NCBI RefSeq assembly: GCF_020172685.1
Contig: NZ_CP083986.1
Coordinates: forward strand, 582,956 to 646,955
From: [Mycobacterium] nativiensis
GTDB taxonomy: Bacteria > Actinomycetota > Actinomycetes > Mycobacteriales > Mycobacteriaceae
DNA length: 64,000 nt
Direction of reading: 5' to 3'
Each line of letters begins with the position of its first letter. The stretch's first letter is position 1. Of the stretch, positions 57,776 through 64,000 are shown one piece after another. A model generated the notes under the pieces. That model was not told the origin of the DNA, searched no databases, and saw only the letters and a list, made by a program, of their open reading frames with translations. Position numbers and translations under genes: made by a program.

Positions 57776-58804
57776 ATGGCTAATGAATCAGGGGCCAAAG
57801 TTATTCCGCTGCACAAGCATTCGGGATCCGCGCGTCGGCACCCGTCGACTTTGGCCCGCCCGACCGATCGGGCCTCGGCCGAACAGATCGCCGCCGTCGT
57901 CCGCGAGATCGATGAGCGCCGTGCCGCCGCCGGGCTGTCCGACGGCGGCGAGTCGAGCCCGGGGGACTTCGCCCGCGCGGTCGCCGCGGCCGTCGCGTTT
58001 CTGCGGGAGCGGATCACCGGCGACTACCAGGTCGACGAGTTCGGATTCGACCCGCACTTCAACGAGGCCATCGCGCTGCCGCTGCTGCGGTTCTTCTTCA
58101 ACGAGTGGTTCCGCGTCGAGGTCAGCGGTATCGAGCACCTGCCGGTCGACGGGCCCGCGCTGGTGGTCGCCAACCACGCCGGGGTGCTGCCCATGGACGC
58201 GCTGATGCTGTCGGTGGCGGTGCACGACCACCATCCCTCCCACCGGAACCTACGGATGCTCGCCGCTGACCTGGTGTTCGACCTGCCGGTGATCGGACCG
58301 GCCGCCCGCAAGGCCGGCCACACCATGGCCTGCACCGCCGACGCCAACCGGCTGTTGGCGGCCGGTGAACTGACCGCGGTGTTCCCGGAGGGCTACAAGG
58401 GCCTGGGCAAGCGGTTCAAGGATCGCTACAAGCTGCAGCGGTTCGGCCGCGGCGGCTTCGTGTCGGCGGCGCTGCGCACCGAGGCACCGATCGTGCCGTG
58501 CTCGATCGTCGGGTCCGAGGAGATCTACCCGATGCTGGCCGACGTCAAGCTGCTGGCCCGGTTGCTCGGGGTGCCGTACTTCCCGATCACCCCGCTGTTC
58601 CCGCTGGCCGGGCCCGCCGGTCTGGTGCCGCTGCCGTCGAAGTGGCACATCGCTTTCGGTGAGCCGATCGCGACCACCGGCCACGAGCCCGGCGCCGCCG
58701 ACGACCCGATGGTCACCTTCGAGCTGACCGACCAGGTGCGCGAGACCATTCAGCAGACGCTGTACCGGCTGCTGGCCGGCCGGCGCAACATGTTCTTCGG
58801 CTGA
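57776..58804 (+). CDS. Lysophospholipid acyltransferase family protein (PlsC-like)
   Basis: 342 residues, ATG 57776. The acyltransferase core has VVANHAGVLPMDAL, where His and Asp are spaced by six residues rather than the standard four, TAVFPEGYKGLGK as the PEG glycerol-phosphate motif, and IVPCSIVGSEEIYP. The first 80 residues are a polar extension (RPTDRASAEQIAAVVREID). Probably acts at the membrane in glycerolipid or other lipid acylation; the acceptor is unknown. Matches Rv0502. Confidence 0.87.
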   Translation: MANESGAKVIPLHKHSGSARRHPSTLARPTDRASAEQIAAVVREIDERRAAAGLSDGGESSPGDFARAVAAAVAFLRERITGDYQVDEFGFDPHFNEAIALPLLRFFFNEWFRVEVSGIEHLPVDGPALVVANHAGVLPMDALMLSVAVHDHHPSHRNLRMLAADLVFDLPVIGPAARKAGHTMACTADANRLLAAGELTAVFPEGYKGLGKRFKDRYKLQRFGRGGFVSAALRTEAPIVPCSIVGSEEIYPMLADVKLLARLLGVPYFPITPLFPLAGPAGLVPLPSKWHIAFGEPIATTGHEPGAADDPMVTFELTDQVRETIQQTLYRLLAGRRNMFFG

Positions 58805-58821
58805 CGCTTCCGCCGGCGCGG

Positions 58822-59349
58822 CTACTTCTTGCCCAGCGCCCGGTCGCGCATCGCCTCGAGGGCGGCGATCGTTTTGGCCTCGGTGTCGGCGTCCTGGTTG
58901 ACCGACTCGCCGAGCATGGTGACCACGCTGGTCACCACCGGCTCGCCGTTCTCGTCGGTGACCTCGCTGCGCACCTCGCTGACCACCGTGCCGTGCGACT
59001 CGATCACCGAGTCCAGGTACGTGTCGAAGAACAGCTTGTCGCCGGCCACGATCGGCCGGTGGAAGGTGAACTTCTGGTCGCGGTGCAGCACCCGGGCGAT
59101 GTTGATCGGGAGGTCGAACTTCTCGAAGATCTCCAGCTGAACCTGACGTCCGGCGACCGCCAGAAACGTCAGCGATGCCACCAGGCCGGGGTGCCCGGCT
59201 TCGATGGCCGCGGATTCATCGAAATGGGCGGGGTGGTTGTCTTTGACCGAGCGGGCGAACTCCCGGATCTTCTCCCGGCCGACCTCGAAGTAGTCCGGGA
59301 ACCGGTAGTGGGCTCCGATCATCCGCTGCGACTCGGTGTGTACTGACAT
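58822..59349 (-). CDS. HadA-like hydratase/dehydratase, N-terminal type
   Basis: 175 residues. FAS1_DH_region/MaoC-like hot-dog protein: [31 protein letters not shown] segment [19 protein letters not shown], and [19 protein letters not shown]. Similar to HadA/HadC, the subunits lacking the catalytic Asp-His that pair with HadB in the FAS-II mycolate dehydratase. No HadB partner is beside it. Matches Rv0504c. In M. tuberculosis cmaA2 lies upstream; here it does not. Confidence 0.85.
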   Translation of the reverse strand: MSVHTESQRMIGAHYRFPDYFEVGREKIREFARSVKDNHPAHFDESAAIEAGHPGLVASLTFLAVAGRQVQLEIFEKFDLPINIARVLHRDQKFTFHRPIVAGDKLFFDTYLDSVIESHGTVVSEVRSEVTDENGEPVVTSVVTMLGESVNQDADTEAKTIAALEAMRDRALGKK

Positions 59350-59414
59350 GCCGGTTTACCCCTCCGCTCGCCGTGGTGCTCGGCGGCGGAAGCCTATCAG
59401 CGAGCAGGTCAGTT

Positions 59415-59505
59415 GCGCTCGTTCCGGTGCGCCACGGTGTCTGATGCGGTCGCCCCGGCCTCGTGCCCTCCGCAAGCTACGGGCGCTCGTTCCGGTGCGC
59501 CACGG
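59415..59505 (-). repeat. 23-bp direct repeat at the 3' end of serB1
   Basis: The 23-bp block beginning GCGCTCGTTCCGGTGCGCCA occurs at 59415-59437 and again at 59483-59505, period 68 bp. The upper copy is the serB1 C-terminus (coding HRNER); the other lies after the stop and could still encode the same residues, so the gene tail is duplicated. Confidence 0.88.
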
Positions 59506-60415
59506 CCGCCGCCAGGGCACCGCCGACGGCCCCCAGCGCCAGCGCCGACGGGACACCGATGCGCGCCGCCCGCCGCGCCGTGCGGAAATCGCGGATCTCC
59601 CAGCCGCGCTTGCGCGCCATCTCGCGTAGTGCGGCATCCGGGTTGATCGCCACCGCGGTGCCGACCAGCGACAGCATCGGCACGTCGTTGAAGCTGTCGG
59701 AGTAGGCGGTGCAGCGCCGCAGGTTCAGCCCCTCCCGAATGGCCAGCGACCGTACCGCGTGCGCCTTGCCGGGCCCGTGCAGGATCTCGCCGACCAGCCG
59801 GCCGGTGAACACCCCGTCGACCGATTCTGCGACGGTGCCCAGCGCACCGGTCAGGCCCAGCCGGCGGGCGATGGTCTCGGCCAGCTCATACGGGGTGGCG
59901 GTGACCAGCCACACCTGCTGGCCGGCGTCGAGATGCATCTGGGCCAGCTCCCGGGTGCCGGGCCAGATCTTGTCGGCGATGATCTCGTCGTAGATCTCCT
60001 CGCCCAGATCGACCAGCTCGGAGACCGGACGGCCCTCGATGAATGCCAGTGCCTTGCGCCGGCCGGCGGCGACGTCGTCGCTGTTCTCCCGGCCGGTCAG
60101 CTGGAACTTGGCCTGGGCGTAGACGAAACCGAGGACATCGCGGTAGGTGAAGTAATTGCGGGCGGCCAGCCCGCGGCCGAAATGCACCATCGACGAGCCA
60201 TGGACCAAGGTGTTGTCGACGTCGAAGAACGCAGCGGCGGTCAGATCGACCGGCACCGAGGCGTCGGCCACACCCTCGAGGCCCTCGAGGGCCTGCTCGG
60301 CGCTGGCGTCGGCCGCCAGGGATTCCAGGTCGGCACCGCGTGCGGAATTTCCGTCGGCCGGACCCGGTAGAGCCACCACCCGACTCCTTCCGCTGCAGCG
60401 CTGACGGCCGGTCAT
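59477..60415 (-). CDS. serB1: HAD-superfamily phosphatase SerB1
   Basis: 312 residues from ATG 60415. HAD motifs: [13 protein letters not shown] (I), [19 protein letters not shown] (II), GPGKAHAVR (III, Lys) and [12 protein letters not shown] (IV). The C-terminus has a membrane-like helix ([18 protein letters not shown]). SerB-like proteins dephosphorylate phosphoserine; this HAD IB subgroup also includes phosphatidylglycerol-type and other lipid-phosphate phosphatases, so the substrate is not certain. Matches Rv0505c. Confidence 0.88.
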   Translation of the reverse strand: MTGRQRCSGRSRVVALPGPADGNSARGADLESLAADASAEQALEGLEGVADASVPVDLTAAAFFDVDNTLVHGSSMVHFGRGLAARNYFTYRDVLGFVYAQAKFQLTGRENSDDVAAGRRKALAFIEGRPVSELVDLGEEIYDEIIADKIWPGTRELAQMHLDAGQQVWLVTATPYELAETIARRLGLTGALGTVAESVDGVFTGRLVGEILHGPGKAHAVRSLAIREGLNLRRCTAYSDSFNDVPMLSLVGTAVAINPDAALREMARKRGWEIRDFRTARRAARIGVPSALALGAVGGALAAAVAHRNERP

Positions 60416-60431
60416 CCGGCCGTGATCAACC

Positions 60432-60884
60432 CTATCCGCCCGCACCGCCGATGACCCCCAGGTGATCGCGCAGATCACCTTTGAGATCGAACATCGAGTA
60501 GTCCCGGAAGGTGAACCGCCAGACGCCGTCGACCCGCTCGAACTCATCGTGGTAGCGACCGGCCGCGACCACCTGCAGAGCGATCGTCTCGGTCTGCTGC
60601 AGCACCGTGTAGTAGGACCGGCAGGTCGCGGTCCCGGCTGCCTCGTCGACCTCGAGGATCGGATTGGTGACGACGTGCTTGGTGCGCGGTGTGCCGTCGG
60701 CGTGAATCTTGACCAGCCCCTGCCACAGCGTCAGCAGCCCGGCGCTGTCAAGGATCACAGCGCCCTCGGGGTCGGCCTTGATCCGGGCGTGGGTGAACAG
60801 CGCGGCGGTCCCGGCCAGGTCACCGGCGTCCATCAACTCGGCGTAGCGGTACAGCAGGTTTGTGATCGACACCGCGCCGGACAT
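60432..60884 (-). CDS. SnoaL/NTF2-like polyketide-cyclase-fold protein
   Basis: 150 residues, ATG 60884. NTF2-like cone fold: [52 protein letters not shown] (with the first 20 quoted) and [20 protein letters not shown]. Similar proteins are dehydratases, isomerases or ligand binders. It is 16 bp upstream of serB1 on the same strand. In M. tuberculosis mmpS2/mmpL2 occupy the interval here. Its role is unknown. Confidence 0.83.
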   Translation of the reverse strand: MSGAVSITNLLYRYAELMDAGDLAGTAALFTHARIKADPEGAVILDSAGLLTLWQGLVKIHADGTPRTKHVVTNPILEVDEAAGTATCRSYYTVLQQTETIALQVVAAGRYHDEFERVDGVWRFTFRDYSMFDLKGDLRDHLGVIGGAGG

Positions 60885-60915
60885 ATCGACAAGATAGCCC
60901 TGCCAGACTGGACCC

Positions 60916-61179
60916 ATGACCCGTCCCCAGGTGCAGTTGCTGACCCGCGCGGGCTGCCAGATCTGCGACAGGGTGCATGCCCAGCTCGCAGTGCTGGCCG
61001 CCGAGCTCGACTTCGACCTGCACAGCACCGACGTCGACGCCGCCGCGGCGGCCGGAGACTCCGCCCTGCGAGCGGAATTCGGCGACCGGTTGCCGGTGGT
61101 GCTGCTCGACGGCAAAGAGCACAGTTACTGGGAAGTCGACGAGGCCAGGTTGCGCGCTGACCTGGCCGACCGCCGCTGA
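60916..61179 (+). CDS. Glutaredoxin-like protein (DUF836, Rv0508-like)
   Basis: 87 residues, ATG 60916. The thioredoxin fold starts VQLLTRAGCQICDRVHAQLA with a CQIC redox pair (Cys14, Cys17), then LPVVLLDGKEHSYWEVDE with a cis-Pro. DUF836 proteins resemble glutaredoxins but lack an established partner. Its position 121 bp upstream of hemA, as Rv0508, suggests a link to heme or redox control (inference). Confidence 0.9.
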   Translation: MTRPQVQLLTRAGCQICDRVHAQLAVLAAELDFDLHSTDVDAAAAAGDSALRAEFGDRLPVVLLDGKEHSYWEVDEARLRADLADRR

Positions 61180-61234
61180 GTTTCGCTCAAAGCCCTGGCC
61201 CGGGCAATAACGCGAATTTGGTTCCCCAGCGTCT

Positions 61235-61255
61235 TTGCCTCTACCGTGGAGGCAA
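61235..61255. promoter_or_regulatory. TTGCCTC-N7-GAGGCAA inverted repeat before hemA
   Basis: A perfect 7-bp inverted repeat with a 7-nt loop, 45 bp upstream of the hemA GTG. It could be a regulator site or a 5'-UTR hairpin. The rest of the 121-bp gap holds a purine-rich site at 61277-61282. Confidence 0.5.
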
Positions 61256-61300
61256 GTTTGTTCACTGGTGACAGCAAGGAGCGGGCCAGGTGAATCTGCC

Positions 61301-62680
61301 GTGAGCGTCCTGCTCTTCGGGGTCTCCCATCGCAGTGCCCCCGTCTCGGTACTCGAGCAGCTCAGCACCGCCGAATCCGATCAGGTCAAGATCGTCGAGC
61401 AGGTGTTGCAGTCGCCGCTCGTCACCGAGGCGATGATTCTGTCGACCTGCAACAGGGTCGAGATCTACGCCGTTGTCGAGGCATTCCACGCCGGCCTGTC
61501 GGCGATCGGGCAGGTGCTCTCCGAGCACTCCGGCATGTCGATGGCCGACCTGACCAAGTACGCCTACGTCCGCTACAGCGAGGCCGCGGTCGAGCATCTG
61601 TTCTCGGTGGCCAGCGGCCTGGACTCGGCGGTCGTCGGCGAACAGCAGGTGCTGGGCCAGGTGCGCCGCTCGTATGCCTCGGCCGAGGCCAACAGCACTG
61701 TCGGGCGGGTGCTGCACGAACTGGCGCAGCGGGCCCTGTCGGTGGGCAAGCGGGTTCACTCCGAAACCGGGATCGACGCGGCCGGTGCGTCGGTGGTTTC
61801 GGTCGCCCTGGACATCGCCGGTAACCAGTTGGGTGACAACGCACTGCAGGGCCGGACCGCGGCGGTGATCGGTGCGGGCTCGATGGGTGCGCTGTCCGCG
61901 GCGCACCTGGTGCGCGCCGGAGTCGAACACATCCACGTCGTAAACCGCTCGCTGCCGCGCGCCAAACGGCTGGCCCGCAAGATCCGCGAGAGCGGCATCA
62001 CGGCCGACGCGCTCACCCTGGATCGGGTGCCGGCCTCGCTGACCGGCGTCGATATCGCAGTGTGCTGTACCGGTGCGGTGAGCCCGGTGGTGTCGCTGGC
62101 CGACGTGCACCACGCGCTGGCTGCCGGCAACCGCGACGAGGCCACCCAGCCGCTGGTGATCTGTGACCTGGGTATGCCGCGCGATGTCGACGCCGCGGTC
62201 GCCGGGCTGCCCGGGGTCCGGGTCATCGACATGGACCGGATCCAGCGCGAGCCGTCGGCGCGGGTTGCCACCTCCGACACCGATGCCGCACACAGCATCG
62301 TCGCTCGTGAGGTCGCCACCTACCTGGCCGGCCAGCGGATGGCCGAGGTCACCCCGACCGTCACGGCGCTGCGCCAGCGTGCCGCCGACGTGGTCACCGC
62401 CGAGTTGCTGCGGCTCGATCACCGGCTGCCGGACCTCGGCGCCGCCCACCGCGAAGAGGTGGCGCGCACGGTGCGCCGCGTCGTCGACAAGCTGCTGCAC
62501 GCCCCCACGGTGCGGGTCAAGCAGCTGGCCAGCTCGCCCGGCGGCGACAGCTACGCCGAGGCACTGCGTGAGTTGTTCGAACTCGACCCGACCGCCGTGG
62601 ATGCGGTCGCGACCGCCGGCGAACTGCCGGTGGTGGCCGACGGATCCGGCGTCGGCGCCGAAACAGGGTCGGCCGGGTAG
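61301..62680 (+). CDS. hemA: Glutamyl-tRNA reductase
   Basis: 459 residues from GTG 61301; the longer frame from 61235 is rejected because [13 protein letters not shown] is the family N-terminus. The catalytic Cys50 is in [17 protein letters not shown]-binding [13 protein letters not shown] near residue 190 and the [11 protein letters not shown] region are present, plus the C-terminal dimerisation helices. It converts Glu-tRNA to glutamate-1-semialdehyde, first step of tetrapyrrole synthesis. Matches Rv0509. Confidence 0.97.
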   Translation: MSVLLFGVSHRSAPVSVLEQLSTAESDQVKIVEQVLQSPLVTEAMILSTCNRVEIYAVVEAFHAGLSAIGQVLSEHSGMSMADLTKYAYVRYSEAAVEHLFSVASGLDSAVVGEQQVLGQVRRSYASAEANSTVGRVLHELAQRALSVGKRVHSETGIDAAGASVVSVALDIAGNQLGDNALQGRTAAVIGAGSMGALSAAHLVRAGVEHIHVVNRSLPRAKRLARKIRESGITADALTLDRVPASLTGVDIAVCCTGAVSPVVSLADVHHALAAGNRDEATQPLVICDLGMPRDVDAAVAGLPGVRVIDMDRIQREPSARVATSDTDAAHSIVAREVATYLAGQRMAEVTPTVTALRQRAADVVTAELLRLDHRLPDLGAAHREEVARTVRRVVDKLLHAPTVRVKQLASSPGGDSYAEALRELFELDPTAVDAVATAGELPVVADGSGVGAETGSAG

Positions 62681-62685
62681 ACATC

Positions 62686-63621
62686 TTGGGTGGAGTACTC
62701 CGTATCGGCACCCGTGCCAGCTTGTTGGCCACGACTCAGGCTGGGACCGTGCGTGACGCACTGGTGGCCGCCGGTCACCCGGCGGAACTGGTCCTGATCA
62801 GCACCGTCGGGGACCGGACGTCGGGACCGATCGCCGACCTCGGGGTGGGGGTGTTCACCGCCGAGCTGCGGGAAGCCATCGCCGACGGCCGGGTCGACGC
62901 CGCGGTGCACTCGCACAAGGACCTGCCCACCGCCCAGGACCCCCGATTCGTGCTGGCAGCCATTCCGCGGCGGGAAGACCCGCGTGACGCACTGGTGGCC
63001 CGCGACGGGCTGGTGCTGGGGGAGCTCCCGGCGGGTGCTGTGCTGGGCACTTCATCGCCGCGGCGGGCCGCACAGCTTAGAGCACTGGGTCTCGGTTTGG
63101 AAATTCGCCCCCTACGAGGCAACCTAGATACCAGGTTGAACAGGGTAAGCAGCGGAGAACTCGACGCAATCGTGGTAGCCCGGGCGGGTCTGGCCCGAGT
63201 GGGACGCCTCGAGGTGATCACCGAGACGCTGGAGCCGGTGCAGATGTTGCCGGCGCCGGCTCAAGGTGCGCTCGCAATCGAGTGCCGCGCCGGCGACACC
63301 GCACTGGCGGCGGTGCTGGCGGAGTTGGACGACACCGACACCCGCGTCGCGGTCACCGCGGAGCGGGCCCTGCTCGCCGAACTGGAGGCGGGATGTTCCG
63401 CACCGGTGGGCGCGATCGCCGAGGTGGTCGAGTCGATCGATGAGGACGGTCGCGTCTTCGAAGAGGTGTCGCTACGCGGATGTGTGGCGGCGCTGGATGG
63501 ATCCGACGTGATCCGTGCATCCGGCATCGGCAGCCCCGACCGGGCCCGAGAACTGGGGGTCTCGGTGGCCACGGAGCTGTTCGAGTTGGGTGCACGTGAG
63601 CTGATGTCGGACGCGCGGTGA
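62686..63621 (+). CDS. hemC: Hydroxymethylbilane synthase (porphobilinogen deaminase)
   Basis: 311 residues; TTG 62686 is the only reasonable start ([20 protein letters not shown]), 5 bp after hemA. Key features: HSHKDLPT with the catalytic Asp region, [29 protein letters not shown] and dipyrromethane-cofactor Cys237 in [10 protein letters not shown]. It polymerises four porphobilinogens to hydroxymethylbilane. Matches Rv0510. A rare TTG initiation could lower its translation relative to hemA. Confidence 0.95.
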   Translation: MGGVLRIGTRASLLATTQAGTVRDALVAAGHPAELVLISTVGDRTSGPIADLGVGVFTAELREAIADGRVDAAVHSHKDLPTAQDPRFVLAAIPRREDPRDALVARDGLVLGELPAGAVLGTSSPRRAAQLRALGLGLEIRPLRGNLDTRLNRVSSGELDAIVVARAGLARVGRLEVITETLEPVQMLPAPAQGALAIECRAGDTALAAVLAELDDTDTRVAVTAERALLAELEAGCSAPVGAIAEVVESIDEDGRVFEEVSLRGCVAALDGSDVIRASGIGSPDRARELGVSVATELFELGARELMSDAR

Positions 63622-63668
63622 AGAACAGCCGCGCTGGGAAGTACTGAAGAAGTGACTGGGAGTGGGAA

Positions 63669-64000
63669 ATGGCTCGCCAAGTGAGCGCGCGAGGGCAGAA
63701 GCCCAAGCCGGGCCGCATCGTGTTCGTCGGCTCGGGTCCGGGTGACCCGGGCCTACTGACGACGCGGGCGCGAACGGCGCTGACGAACGCAGCGCTGGTG
63801 TTCATCGATCCCGACGTGTCCGAGGCGGTGCTGGCGCTGGTCGGCACGGACCTGCCTCCGATCGTCGGCCCGATGCCGCCGACGGCGAAGGCTGACAACG
63901 CCGCGGCCGGGGACGGCGCCGACGACGCCGATGAGAACGACGACGCGGCCGCCGACAACGCCGACGACGCGACCGTTCCGGGTGGGCCCGACATCCGCCC
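63669..64000 (+). CDS. hemD: Uroporphyrinogen-III methyltransferase/synthase HemD, N-terminal fragment
   Basis: Starts at ATG 63669, 47 bp after hemC, and runs off the window with about 110 residues visible. The N-terminal GRIVFVGSGPGDPGLLT is the SAM-binding signature of SUMT/CobA-type methyltransferases. A low-complexity acidic stretch rich in Ala, Asp and Asn (63888-63970) interrupts the methyltransferase fold. In mycobacteria this gene (Rv0511) is a fused methyltransferase and uroporphyrinogen-III synthase; the second part is outside the window. Confidence 0.87.
   Translation, partial: MARQVSARGQKPKPGRIVFVGSGPGDPGLLTTRARTALTNAALVFIDPDVSEAVLALVGTDLPPIVGPMPPTAKADNAAAGDGADDADENDDAAADNADDATVPGGPDIR

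Overview
The window is high-GC actinobacterial chromosome and almost certainly belongs to a mycobacterium (a rapid grower or other non-tuberculous species seems likely; I cannot name the species). The evidence is gene order. Apart from a few insertions and losses, the genes run in the same order as the M. tuberculosis stretch Rv0458 to Rv0511: aldehyde dehydrogenase, lpdC, ramB, icl1, fadB2, hbhA, deoC, murB, mshA, gpm1, senX3-regX3, ppx1, proC, bS22, galE2, serB1, hemA, hemC, hemD. Orthologue names are my inference from protein sequence plus this order; no search was run.

Bases 1-11844 carry central and lipid carbon metabolism: dihydrolipoamide dehydrogenase, RamB with its target isocitrate lyase, an acyl-ACP thioesterase and a 3-hydroxyacyl-CoA dehydrogenase. 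Inserted between lpdC and ramB is a prenoid-looking pair: a geranylgeranyl-reductase-family flavoprotein and a convergent membrane protein that fuses a phytol-kinase-like domain to a DUF92 (phytyl-phosphate-kinase-like) domain. Bases 11910-29997 are mostly conserved envelope, redox and regulatory genes: HBHA, two tandem DUF2993 proteins, MurB, an LdtMt5-like lipoprotein, MshA and the SenX3-RegX3 phosphate two-component system. A leaderless poly-cysteine leader peptide lies upstream of the ROK gene and mshA, so mycothiol synthesis is probably controlled by cysteine attenuation.

Bases 30184-49935 are an island of about 20 kb lying where M. tuberculosis has Rv0492c-Rv0494. Its core is three co-directional genes with almost no spacing: a FAAL-ACP-KS-AT-KR-ACP polyketide synthase; a C-A-PCP NRPS module carrying two extra C-terminal KAS-III/OleA-type domains, the second without its catalytic cysteine; and an OleD-like 3beta-HSD-type reductase. 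A pair of one active and one Cys-less condensing domain beside such a reductase recalls the LstA/LstB/LstD and Nlt enzymes of beta-lactone lipids. This is the strongest candidate here for an undescribed system. A convergent set follows (MacB/LolD-type ABC exporter, BBE-like FAD oxidase, amidase) that may tailor or export the product.

Bases 50198-64000 return to conserved order: Rv0495c-like Cys-rich protein, Ppx1, ProC, the 33-residue ribosomal protein bS22, a GalE2-like epimerase, an acyltransferase, a HadA-like dehydratase, SerB1, and tetrapyrrole genes hemA-hemC-hemD, the last cut by the window end. The mycolate methyltransferase genes that flank these loci in M. tuberculosis (umaA/pcaA, cmaA2) and mmpS2/mmpL2 are absent from the expected places. 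I saw no rRNA, tRNA, CRISPR array or insertion sequence.
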